Assembly: GCA_937894565.1 (NCBI GenBank)
Contig: CALBHK010000285.1
Coordinates: 1 to 5,054, forward strand
Reading direction: 5' to 3'
Length of the DNA: 5,054 nucleotides
Source of the DNA: an uncultured Chlamydiae bacterium
GTDB lineage: Bacteria; Chlamydiota; Chlamydiia; Chlamydiales; CALBHK01
Shown here: positions 1 through 5,015 of the stretch, in pieces
How the letters are laid out: each line of letters starts with the position of its first letter
Position numbering within the stretch: the first letter of the stretch is position 1
Made by a program: the position numbers and the translations under genes
The notes under the pieces: model-generated
What the model saw: only the letters and a program-made list of their open reading frames with translations
Told to the model about the DNA's origin: nothing
Database searches by the model: none

Positions 1-508
1 GCTGAATAAGACTGTTGCGTACCGCTTGCACATTACTCTCTACTGCAAAGAACTGCTGTAAAGCTGCTTCATTCAAGCTGCGTATACGCCCCCATAAGTC
101 CAGCTCCCATTGGTTCATACCCAAACCAACAGAATACTGGCTGGTCGTCATTTCTCGGCCAACATAAGATAAATCGGCAGGCACATGATTACGTTCCATA
201 CCTGCATTCCCGCCAATATTGGGGAAAAGCTCCGCACGTTGGATACCATATGCTGCTTGTGCTTCATGTATCCGTAATGAAGCAATTTTTAAATCTTGAT
301 TGGACACTAATGCCAAATCAACAAGATTAATTAGCTGCTGATCATTAACATAATTGTCCCAAGATAAGACTTGGTAGTTACCTTGAGTTTGCAATGGATA
401 TGTTTGAGACAGAGCCACTTGATGTTCTGGGAGAGGCGTTATTTGAGAACAACCCACAAGACTTGATGTCAATACGACACACATCCATTTTAAAGAAGTG
501 AATTGCAT
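1..508 (-). CDS. Outer-membrane efflux lipoprotein, NodT/OprM type (5' part only)
   Basis: This is the N-terminal 169 residues of an outer-membrane factor, the channel component of a tripartite efflux pump; the rest lies beyond the left edge (the family is usually about 450-500 residues). It begins with a short lipoprotein signal peptide whose lipobox is L17-V18-G19-C20, so Cys20 is the expected lipidation site. The mature part has the outer-efflux-protein pattern: a helix rich in 'LALVSNQDLKIA', then 'AELFPNIGGNAG', then 'WELDLWGRIRSLNEAALQQ', which closely resembles the 'ELDLFGRIRS' signature of OprM/NodT proteins. The ATG at 508 is preceded by a G6 run (518-523) with 9-nt spacing. It starts 4 nt after the tetR stop codon, so the two genes almost certainly share a transcript. 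Family and localisation are firm. The substrate and the partner pump (an EmrAB-like MFS or RND pump) cannot be told from here. Confidence 0.93.
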   Translation of the reverse strand, partial: MQFTSLKWMCVVLTSSLVGCSQITPLPEHQVALSQTYPLQTQGNYQVLSWDNYVNDQQLINLVDLALVSNQDLKIASLRIHEAQAAYGIQRAELFPNIGGNAGMERNHVPADLSYVGREMTTSQYSVGLGMNQWELDLWGRIRSLNEAALQQFFAVESNVQAVRNSLIQ

Positions 509-512
509 AACC

Positions 513-1208
513 TCATTCCCCCCAATAATTTACAGCATGATATAAATGTGAATGGTTGAACATATTTTTTAAATGCACATGAACCAACTGCCTTAATCTC
601 AGTTCAATATTAAAATTTTGATCGACCATCCATTTATGTACCAGCCCCATTAAAGAAGTCATAATAAAATCTGCGACCATTTCAATATCAACATTTCGAG
701 ACAACTGCTCCAAAACCAAAGCTTCTTTCAACCATTTAATATTATCTGATTCACGCACACTCTGTGAATTAACAAGATATTCATTTAAAGCTTTATTTGA
801 TTCCAACCCATAAAATCTCAACCAAAAATAAGCACGATATTTTTCACGATAGACATAAACATCATCTGCCACATTTAAAAGCAAACTATTAATCGCATCC
901 AAACCATATTTATTTTTAGTAGATAATTTAGATTTCTCATTAAGCCAATTTTCCAAATAATCCAAAACACGAATTAACAATTTATCTTTAGAGCCATAAC
1001 GACGTGTGACTAAGCCTCGGCTATATCCTGCATTCACTCCAACAGCTTCTAAAGTAACTGCACTTACCCCACCTTCCGACAAAAGCTTAATAGTCTGCTT
1101 AACCATTTTAAGATCTGACTCAACAGCCCTTGCCTGTATTTTTTTATTAATAAAAATCTGCTCAGATTTTTTACTTTTTTCCAAAATACTTGAATTTTCA
1201 AAGCCCAA
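513..1208 (-). CDS. TetR-family transcriptional regulator
   Basis: This 231-residue protein has a TetR-type DNA-binding domain at about residues 35-82. The helix-turn-helix runs from 'VTLEAVGVNAGYSRG' to 'LVTRRYGSKDKLL' (51-78), the usual TetR_N signature including the 'YGSKDKLL' end of the recognition region. The remaining ~150 residues are the variable helical ligand/dimer domain, which shows no assignable ligand. A lysine-rich extension of about 34 residues precedes the HTH. I accept the TTG start at 1208 because a strong Shine-Dalgarno sequence (AGGGGGG, G run at 1216-1221) lies 7 nt upstream. The first internal Met (residue 35) has no Shine-Dalgarno sequence and would sit right at the HTH domain. 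It lies directly upstream of, and is co-oriented with, an outer-membrane efflux gene, so it probably controls that operon and itself. It could act as a repressor or, less usually, an activator. Confidence 0.92.
   Translation of the reverse strand: MGFENSSILEKSKKSEQIFINKKIQARAVESDLKMVKQTIKLLSEGGVSAVTLEAVGVNAGYSRGLVTRRYGSKDKLLIRVLDYLENWLNEKSKLSTKNKYGLDAINSLLLNVADDVYVYREKYRAYFWLRFYGLESNKALNEYLVNSQSVRESDNIKWLKEALVLEQLSRNVDIEMVADFIMTSLMGLVHKWMVDQNFNIELRLRQLVHVHLKNMFNHSHLYHAVNYWGE
518..523 (-). promoter_or_regulatory. Ribosome binding site of the efflux lipoprotein gene, inside the tetR 3' end
   Basis: A G6 run lies 9 nt before the ATG at 508 and inside the last codons of tetR (Trp-Gly-Glu-stop). 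The efflux gene is therefore translated from a site embedded in the regulator's coding sequence, consistent with tight coupling. A GAGG is also present, but only 2 nt from the ATG, which is too close. Confidence 0.6.
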
Positions 1209-1215
1209 TTTATCG

Positions 1216-1221
1216 CCCCCC
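1216..1221 (-). promoter_or_regulatory. Ribosome binding site of tetR, deciding the TTG start
   Basis: On the minus strand the sequence reads TAGGGGGGCGATAAATTG. The G6 run in an AGGGGGG context lies 7 nt before the TTG at 1208, which is ideal spacing, and supports translation from this non-ATG codon. Confidence 0.7.
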
Positions 1222-1241
1222 TAAAGACAAATAAAAAAATA

Positions 1242-1254
1242 TTGTTAGCAACAA
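1242..1254. promoter_or_regulatory. Possible TetR operator, TTGTT-N3-AACAA inverted repeat
   Basis: A perfect 5-bp inverted repeat with a 3-bp centre lies 33 nt upstream of the tetR start codon. TetR proteins commonly bind short palindromes between their start codon and promoter, which makes this a candidate autoregulatory site. It also lies downstream of both IS-associated promoters described here, so bound TetR could still block transcripts from them. The arms are short and AT-rich, so chance is a real alternative. Confidence 0.3.
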
Positions 1255-1265
1255 CTTTTTTCTAA

Positions 1266-1294
1266 ATAATAGTATATACCTTTGTACACGACAA
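1266..1294 (-). promoter_or_regulatory. Possible hybrid promoter across the IS/flank junction
   Basis: TTGTCG within the terminal repeat of the IS (1289-1294) is a 4/6 match to the sigma-70 -35 box. It is followed after exactly 17 bp by TATTAT (1266-1271), a 5/6 match to the -10 box, in the native flank. The pair exists only because of the insertion and points at tetR, about 57 nt from the -10 to the start codon. It is a sequence match only, in an AT-rich region. Confidence 0.35.
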
Positions 1295-1295
1295 A
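1280..1295 (+). repeat. Left terminal inverted repeat of the ISAba1-like element
   Basis: CTTTGTACACGACAAA pairs with the reverse complement of 2444-2459 (CTCTGTACACGACAAA) at 15 of 16 positions. The mismatch is the third base. Confidence 0.9.
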
Positions 1296-1311
1296 AAAAG
1301 ATAACTCATTG

Positions 1312-1339
1312 AAATAATGGCATAATACTTGTTTTCTGA
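1312..1339 (-). promoter_or_regulatory. Outward-facing promoter of the ISAba1-like element
   Basis: On the minus strand a -35-like TCAGAA (1334-1339) is followed after 16 bp by TTATTT (1312-1317), pointing out of the left end of the IS towards tetR. As I recall it, the ISAba1 promoter that drives resistance genes is TTAGAA-16 bp-TTATTT at this same place, so this copy differs by one base in the -35 box. The expected transcript would start a few bases inside the IS boundary and read into tetR and the efflux gene. Confidence 0.6.
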
Positions 1340-1347
1340 CGACGAAT

Positions 1348-2441
1348 ATGATGACACATTTCAATGAGTTACATCTCATCTTAAACAAATATCTAAAGTG
1401 GAACAAGTCACATGTAAAATGTTTTACACTGATTATGCTTGCATTAATTGTAAAACAGACATGTAATCTTTCTTCTGCATCTAAAGCCTTACCCATCAAG
1501 TGCTTACCACAATCATTTTATCGACGTATACAACGCTTCTTTGCAGATCAGTATTTCGATTATCGTCAAATTTCTCAGTTAATTTTCAATATATTTTCAT
1601 TCGATAAAGTCCAATTAACTTTGGATAGAACCAACTGGAAATGGGGAAAACGAGATATCAATATCTTGATGTTAGCCATCGTCTATCGTGGAATAGCGAT
1701 ACCTATTGTTTGGACATTGCTCAATAAACGTGGAAATTCAGATACAAAAGAGCGTATTGCTTTGATTCAACGCTTTATCTCCATTTTTGGTAAAGATCGT
1801 ATTGTGAATGTGTTTGCAGACAGAGAATTTATCGGTGAGAAATGGTTTACATGGTTAATTGAAAATGACATTAACTTCTGTATACGTGTTAAAAAAACTT
1901 TATTGTGACCAATCACTTAGCCAAGAATCATAAAATTAGTGATTTATTTCGTCATCTTCAAGTTGGTCAAACTGAATGTCGTAAACGACGTATTTGGGTT
2001 GGTCGAGTGAAACTGTATATTAGTGCGCTACGATTAGAAGATGGAGAACTTTTACTTGTTGTTTCTCCTATGTTTAATGCTTCTGCTATTCGTGATTATG
2101 CATTACGCTGGGAAATCGAAACCTTATTTAGTTGTCTCAAAGGACGTGGATTCAATCTTGAAAATACTCGTTTAACAGACCCTAGACGAGTCAAGAAATT
2201 GATAGCAGTGCTAGCTATCGGTTTCTGTTGGTGCTATTTAACAGGTGAATGGCAACATGATCGGAAAAAAGCGATAAAAATAAAGAAGCATGGACGACTT
2301 TCAGTAAGTTTATTTCGCTACGGTTTGGACTATGTTCAAATGGCTATTCTACGTTTGATTGGTTTTGGAAAAAAAGAAGAATTTAAGAAAGTGCTAGCAA
2401 TTTTAAGAAAGAAAAAGCCTGATAGGACAAGGGTCCTATGA
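1348..2441 (+). CDS. ISAba1-like transposase, DDE IS4 family, made by -1 frameshift
   Basis: The cut-and-paste transposase is encoded in two frames. The first ORF (1348-1908, 186 residues; a second ATG follows immediately) holds the N-terminal part, with Asp93 in 'TLDRTNWKWG' and Asp158 in 'FADREF'. The second ORF (1905-2441, 178 residues from a GTG) carries the IS4 YREK signature, spaced exactly Y65-x2-R68-x3-E72-x6-K79, so Glu72 is the third catalytic residue. Neither part alone has the full D-D-E triad. An A7 run (1891-1897) lies just before the first stop. A -1 slip there turns 'RVKKTLL-stop' into 'RVKKNFIVTNH' and gives one continuous protein of 364 residues, a normal length for the family. 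No good Shine-Dalgarno precedes the start, consistent with low expression. A frameshift mutation is an alternative, but the known ISAba1 arrangement argues against it. Confidence 0.88.
1891..1908 (+). other. -1 frameshift site of the ISAba1-like transposase
   Basis: A7 followed by C occurs with the zero-frame codons AAA-AAA-ACT, and the zero-frame TGA comes at 1906-1908. Re-reading one base back yields AAC-TTT-ATT-GTG and enters the long second ORF. Slippage could be ribosomal or by RNA polymerase on the A run. I looked for no downstream pseudoknot in detail. Confidence 0.65.
2422..2439. terminator. Hairpin at the 3' end of the ISAba1-like transposase gene
   Basis: The arms ATAGGAC (2422-2428) and GTCCTAT (2433-2439) are a perfect 7-bp stem around a 4-nt loop, reaching the stop codon of the transposase. 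On the plus strand no U-tract follows. On the minus strand a T5 tract comes 5 nt after the stem. If it terminates at all, it more likely stops transcripts entering the IS from the right. Confidence 0.3.
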
Positions 2442-2443
2442 AA

Positions 2444-2459
2444 TTTGTCGTGTACAGAG
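2444..2459 (-). repeat. Right terminal inverted repeat of the ISAba1-like element
   Basis: TTTGTCGTGTACAGAG is the inverse partner of 1280-1295. Its outer end CTCTGTACACG is the form I recall for ISAba1. Confidence 0.9.
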
Positions 2460-2499
2460 CTGTATTTTATAAAATCCGATACAAGAGTGAGTTAGAATC
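2460..2499. other. Short unassigned spacer between IS elements
   Basis: Forty bp of AT-rich sequence that I cannot assign to any element. It contains a 12-bp palindrome, ATTTTATAAAAT (2464-2475), which could be chance. It does not repeat the left flank of the ISAba1-like element. Confidence 0.3.
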
Positions 2500-2520
2500 G
2501 GCTTTGTTGCACAAATATCT
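2500..2520 (+). mobile_element. Terminal stub of an IS5/IS903-type element
   Basis: GGCTTTGTTGCACAAA (2500-2515) resembles the terminal inverted repeats of IS903-group IS5-family elements, which begin GGCTTTGTTG; IS17-type Acinetobacter elements look similar. The outer end faces left, so the interior would extend rightwards, but it is cut after about 21 bp where an IS3-type end begins. No transposase of this family is present. The call depends on one short motif from memory. Confidence 0.45.
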
Positions 2521-2593
2521 TGATCCTAGCCAAAATAATGGACAGCACGTCCCTCTAAAGATAACGTAACTTTAATCTTTGGAGATTCAAGAA

Positions 2594-2887
2594 ATGGCTA
2601 AACGTTTTAGTCCGGAATTTAAACAGCAAGCGATTGATTATGCCCTTTCAAACTCCCACGAACCTATAGCTGCAATCGCCCAGAAATTAGGTGTGGGTTA
2701 TTCAACTTTAGACAAATGGATTCGTGAAGCCAATCTAGTGGGTTCAAGCAAACGTCAACTTTCACCATAACAACAGCGGATCTTAGAATTAGAGAAAGAA
2801 GTCAAACAGCTCAGGGAAGCCAATGACATCTTAAAAAAAGCGCATGCGTACTTTCTGACAGATCATGCCAAGAAAAGTACACGGTAA
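2594..2887 (+). pseudogene. IS3-family orfA (transposase DNA-binding part) with premature stop
   Basis: This is a 97-codon reading frame typical in length for IS3-subgroup orfA. The N-terminal HTH (Transposase_8 type) runs from 'RFSPEFKQQAIDYAL' through 'IAQKLGVGYSTLDKWIREA'. The frame is broken by TAA at 2768-2770 (codon 59) within 'QLSP-stop-QQRILELEKEVKQL'. The sequence beyond continues in frame as the leucine-zipper helix expected of the family, ending at TAA 2885-2887. One base change from GAA (Glu) would explain the stop. The start is ATG 2594 with GGAG at 2581-2584, 9 nt upstream; the in-frame TTG at 2579 overlaps that ribosome site and is unlikely. The HTH half could still be made as a 58-residue peptide, and any such product lacks the zipper and the frameshifted fusion. 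Confidence 0.85.
2833..2840 (+). other. Frameshift motif A7G linking IS3 orfA and orfB
   Basis: A7G occurs with the codons TTA-AAA-AAA-GCG in the orfA frame. A -1 slip leads into 'SACVLSDRSCQEKYTVIQ' and on into orfB, the classic IS3-family mechanism. It is probably irrelevant here because ribosomes stop upstream at the TAA at 2768. Confidence 0.7.
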
Positions 2888-3095
2888 TTCAAGATCTGGA
2901 TGTGAATGAAGTCACTGTATCTTCTGCCTGTAAATGCCTGGGTGTCAGCACTTCAGGCTATTATGCCTGGCGAAAACACCAGGCCAATCCAGCGCAGAAA
3001 TATAATGATTTAAAAGCCGTATATTGGCAGCATCATGCACGATTGGGTGCACCTTCATTGGTACATGACATGCATGATTTAGGTTACAGCATGAG
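2839..3095 (+). pseudogene. IS3-family orfB transposase, truncated N-terminal fragment
   Basis: Entered by frameshift from orfA, this frame encodes 'EKYTVIQ' followed by an HTH_21-type segment, 'SACKCLGVSTSGYYAWRKH', and the start of the linker ('ARLGAPSLVHDMHDLGYSM'). Only about 85 residues of a normal ~270-290 are present, and the whole D-D-E catalytic core is missing. The open frame continues to a stop at 3136-3138, but the last ~14 codons ('...GILKLTPLISY') come from the terminal repeat and interior of the neighbouring IS21-type element and are not transposase sequence. A GTG at 2902 could serve as an internal start. Non-functional. Confidence 0.88.
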
Positions 3096-3123
3096 TGTCA
3101 ACGGCATTCTAAAATTGACCCCT
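3096..3123 (+). repeat. Terminal inverted repeat of the IS21-type element, istB side
   Basis: TGTCAACGGCATTCTAAAAT followed by TGACCCC aligns with the inverse of 4988-5015, with mismatches at five of the first 27 positions. It cuts the IS3-type orfB inside a Ser codon. Confidence 0.8.
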
Positions 3124-3134
3124 TTGATCTCGTA

Positions 3135-3908
3135 TTAAGTTTCAACCTGAGGCTGAATCCCTATTCTTTTTTTATCCTTCAAACGATAACTCTCACCCGA
3201 TATTTGTACCACATGACAGTGATGCAATAACCGATCTAACATCGCAGCGGTCAACGTGACATCATCTGCAAAGGATTTGGACCACTGGCTAAAGGGTAAG
3301 TTACTCGTCAATATCGTACTGCCTTTTTCATAACGCTTGGCAATCACATTAAAGAACAGATTCGCTTCTTCACGTCCAAACGGTAAATAACCAATTTCAT
3401 CGATAATCAGTAACTTTGGGGCGAGTATCACCCGTTGCATATAGGTTTTCAATTTACCTTGCTGATAGGCTGTACTGAGTTGCAGCATGAGATCGGCAGC
3501 GGTAATAAACTTGGTTTTGACATTGTTCATGATGGCCTTATAGCCTAATGCCATGGATAAATGCGTTTTCCCTACACCACTAGCACCAAGAAACACCACA
3601 TTTTCTGCTCTAGCAATAAAGCTCAGGTTGAACAACTCGACCACCTGTGATTTGGGAGCACCCAGTGCATAATTAAAATCATAGTCTTCCAGGGTTTTGA
3701 CTTGAGGCAGGCCTGAGAGTTTCATCAGTACCTGCTGACTGCGCTGTTGCCTGGCAGCATATTCATGCGTCAAGATCGCTTCAACAAAGTCGGCATAACT
3801 TCCATCCTGACCTAATGTTTGTTGTGCATGATGTGACCATTGTGATGCAATGGCAGGCAGATTGAGCTTTTGGCAAAGCTGCTCTATACGGTCGTATTGC
3901 AGATTCAT
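3135..3908 (-). CDS. istB: IstB, AAA+ ATPase helper of IS21-type transposition
   Basis: IstB proteins are DnaC-like AAA+ ATPases that assemble on target DNA and stimulate the IstA transposase. This 257-residue copy is full length for the family. After an N-terminal helical region it has the Walker A loop GASGVGKT (108-115), Walker B LLIIDE (166-171), a sensor-1-like TSN (201-203) and an arginine-finger-type 'LDRLLHH' (R226). Its ATG overlaps the istA stop as TGATG (3906-3910), so translation is coupled to istA. Its stop codon lies only about 40 bp from the terminal repeat of the element, and overlaps on the opposite strand the stop of the run-on IS3 orfB frame. All key motifs are intact. Confidence 0.95.
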   Translation of the reverse strand: MNLQYDRIEQLCQKLNLPAIASQWSHHAQQTLGQDGSYADFVEAILTHEYAARQQRSQQVLMKLSGLPQVKTLEDYDFNYALGAPKSQVVELFNLSFIARAENVVFLGASGVGKTHLSMALGYKAIMNNVKTKFITAADLMLQLSTAYQQGKLKTYMQRVILAPKLLIIDEIGYLPFGREEANLFFNVIAKRYEKGSTILTSNLPFSQWSKSFADDVTLTAAMLDRLLHHCHVVQISGESYRLKDKKRIGIQPQVET

Positions 3909-4927
3909 CAGGAAACTCCCAGCAACTGGTCATATACCGATAAGGGATGCTGCAAACTCTCGTAGGGCATGACATGCTGTGCTGCTGCAACAGGTACAGT
4001 GCTAGAACCTGTATCTGATTGCGGTAATGGCGTAAATTTTTGCTGCTCCTGTTGCAGTCGAACAGCCGGTTTTTCTTGCGTGGTGGCATGAATCCGCTGA
4101 TTGGCGGTTTCATGCAGCCACCGGCCAATGTGGGCATTGGCGACATCAACATCTAACAGTAAACCCGAAGTCTTCAGGCTTGCTTTCAATGGCACAATAA
4201 AGCTTGATTTGAGGTATCCATTAAAGCGTTCAACTTTGCCTTTGGTCTGTGCACGGTAGGGCTTACATACGCGAGGACGAAAGCTGTATTTCTTGGCGCA
4301 GTCGAGCAGTTTGGGGTTCCATTTATGCTGCCCCTCCTGATAGGCATCCCGTTCAATCATGATCGTTTTAGCGTTATCAAACAGGATTTCTTGAGGTACT
4401 CCTGCAAAGAACTGAAATGCATTTTCCAGACCATCGATCCATACATCGGTACGTTCATGATCATAAAATTTCACGAAAGTCGCTCTGGAATACCCTAATG
4501 TTGCGACAAAGGCTTTTAAAGTCGAGTTGTTGCGTCGAATCGTGGTGAAATCCACCTGCATTTGTTGGCCAGGTTGGGTTTCAAAACGAATGATCGGTTC
4601 CAGTTCAGCAACTGGTTTTAATGTTGTAAGATATTCCCTCAAGATCCTGATCTTTCCTGGATATCCCAACCTTAAAATTTCCTGGTAGAGCACAACAGCA
4701 GGAATCCATTCAGGATGAGCTGCGTTTACACGTTGGAGTAAATAGGGTTTATATGGGTCAAGGATACTTATTCTAGGCTGTATACGCTGATACTGAGGTG
4801 TGGTGTTTTGCCGTAAATATTTACGTACGGTATTTCTGGACACCCCCAGTTCACGAGTAATGGCTTTAATAGATTTACCTTGCTGATGAAGTATTTGGAT
4901 TGTCACTGCTTGCTCCAAAGTTAACAT
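3908..4927 (-). CDS. istA: IstA, DDE transposase of an IS21-family element
   Basis: IstA catalyses strand transfer for IS21-type elements together with IstB. The 339 residues begin with an HTH ('GKSIKAITRELGVSRNTVRKYL', about 17-38), followed by a retroviral-integrase-type core with Asp126 in 'MQVDFTTI', Asp184 in 'ILFDNAKT' and Glu233 in 'GKVERFNGYL', that is the D-D-E triad with 'YRAQTKGKVER' as the family signature. The C-terminal part ends normally. Length is at the shorter end of the family range. The ATG at 4927 has only a weak ribosome site (GGA), so expression may be low. It is followed directly by istB with a 1-nt overlap. Nothing suggests damage. Confidence 0.95.
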   Translation of the reverse strand: MLTLEQAVTIQILHQQGKSIKAITRELGVSRNTVRKYLRQNTTPQYQRIQPRISILDPYKPYLLQRVNAAHPEWIPAVVLYQEILRLGYPGKIRILREYLTTLKPVAELEPIIRFETQPGQQMQVDFTTIRRNNSTLKAFVATLGYSRATFVKFYDHERTDVWIDGLENAFQFFAGVPQEILFDNAKTIMIERDAYQEGQHKWNPKLLDCAKKYSFRPRVCKPYRAQTKGKVERFNGYLKSSFIVPLKASLKTSGLLLDVDVANAHIGRWLHETANQRIHATTQEKPAVRLQQEQQKFTPLPQSDTGSSTVPVAAAQHVMPYESLQHPLSVYDQLLGVS

Positions 4928-4939
4928 GTTGAGCAGTCC

Positions 4940-5015
4940 AAAATGACCGCTATATTAACCAAGGGGGTCAGTTTTTAAATGCCATTAGGGGGTCATTTTT
5001 ACACTGCCGCTAACA
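4940..5015. repeat. Multiple transposase-binding-type repeats at the istA end of the IS21-type element
   Basis: GGGGGTCA followed by a T-run occurs at 4988-5000 within the terminal repeat and again at 4963-4976 (one base inserted), 25 bp apart start to start. An inverted, shorter relative AAAATGACC lies at 4940-4948. IS21 elements are known to carry several internal copies of the terminal repeat near their ends that bind IstA. At the other end I see one copy, TGACCCC (3117-3123). Confidence 0.65.
4988..5015 (-). repeat. Terminal inverted repeat of the IS21-type element, istA side
   Basis: Read on the minus strand from 5015 it begins TGTTAGCGGCAGTG and ends in TGACCCCC, mirroring 3096-3123. 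The outer TGT sets the boundary at 5015. Confidence 0.8.

Larger units (their letters stand above)
1209..1279 (-). promoter_or_regulatory. Remaining native upstream region of the tetR-efflux operon
   Basis: These 71 bp of AT-rich DNA separate the tetR start from the terminal repeat of the ISAba1-like element. They contain the tetR ribosome binding site, a TTGTT-AGC-AACAA inverted repeat (1242-1254) and a TATTAT hexamer (1266-1271). I cannot identify a complete native promoter of good quality here. Whatever lay further upstream has been separated from the gene by the insertion. Confidence 0.5.
1280..2459 (+). mobile_element. ISAba1-like insertion sequence, IS4 family, complete
   Basis: The element is 1180 bp, the length known for ISAba1, and is bounded by 16-bp inverted repeats: CTTTGTACACGACAAA at 1280-1295 and TTTGTCGTGTACAGAG at 2444-2459, which differ at one position. 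It encodes a two-frame IS4-type transposase in the same arrangement as ISAba1. The 9 bp on the left (AGTATATAC) and right (CTGTATTTT) do not match, so the usual 9-bp target duplication is absent. The element appears intact and potentially mobile, provided the frameshift works. Whether it is ISAba1 itself or a near relative needs an alignment; the protein reads like ISAba1 but I cannot give an identity value. Confidence 0.9.
2521..3095 (+). mobile_element. IS3-family (IS3 subgroup) element, 5' fragment
   Basis: The left end TGATCCTAGCC followed by 'TGGACAGCACG' is the IS3-type terminal repeat pattern (IS3 itself begins TGATC.TACCC and has TGGACAC nearby). Behind it lie orfA and the start of orfB in the standard -1 arrangement. 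The element stops at 3095, inside a Ser codon of orfB, where the terminal repeat of an IS21-family element starts. The catalytic domain and right end are missing from this window, so the fragment cannot move on its own. Confidence 0.85.
3096..5015 (-). mobile_element. IS21-family insertion sequence, complete
   Basis: The element is about 1920 bp and contains istA and istB on the minus strand in IS21 order. Its ends are imperfect inverted repeats: TGTCAACGGCATTCTAAAAT at 3096-3115, and on the minus strand TGTTAGCGGCAGTGTAAAAA from 5015. Both are followed by TGACCCC, and about 22 of the first 27 positions agree. Both termini have the TG...CA form expected of the family. The flanks do not duplicate (GCATGAG on the left, AAAAGAC on the right) and belong to different elements, an IS3 type and an IS30 type. 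Base composition is visibly richer in GC than the tetR region, suggesting a different source. I cannot name the specific IS. Confidence 0.88.

Noticed and set aside
1006..1224. 72-codon open frame on the plus strand
   Set aside because: It lies antisense within the well-supported tetR gene, has no ribosome site or family resemblance, and is a shadow frame.
1245..1499. 84-codon open frame on the minus strand
   Set aside because: It runs across the IS boundary and antisense to the transposase; no recognisable protein features. The cysteine- and phenylalanine-rich product looks like random translation.
2464..2475. Palindrome ATTTTATAAAAT as an operator or recombination site
   Set aside because: It is a perfect 12-mer but entirely A/T in AT-rich DNA, with no gene nearby that it could control.
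2579..2593. TTG at 2579 as start of IS3 orfA
   Set aside because: The GGAG ribosome site at 2581-2584 lies within that extension and is well placed for the ATG at 2594.
3096..3138. C-terminal tail of the IS3 orfB frame as a genuine protein end
   Set aside because: These codons are the terminal repeat and interior of the IS21-type element, so the tail is an accident of the junction.
3781..4152. 123-codon open frame on the minus strand
   Set aside because: It overlaps istA and istB in another frame on the same strand and has no family signature, whereas both real genes are intact.
1280..5015. Composite transposon carrying cargo
   Set aside because: The complete IS elements are of different families and no passenger gene lies between them, only IS debris.
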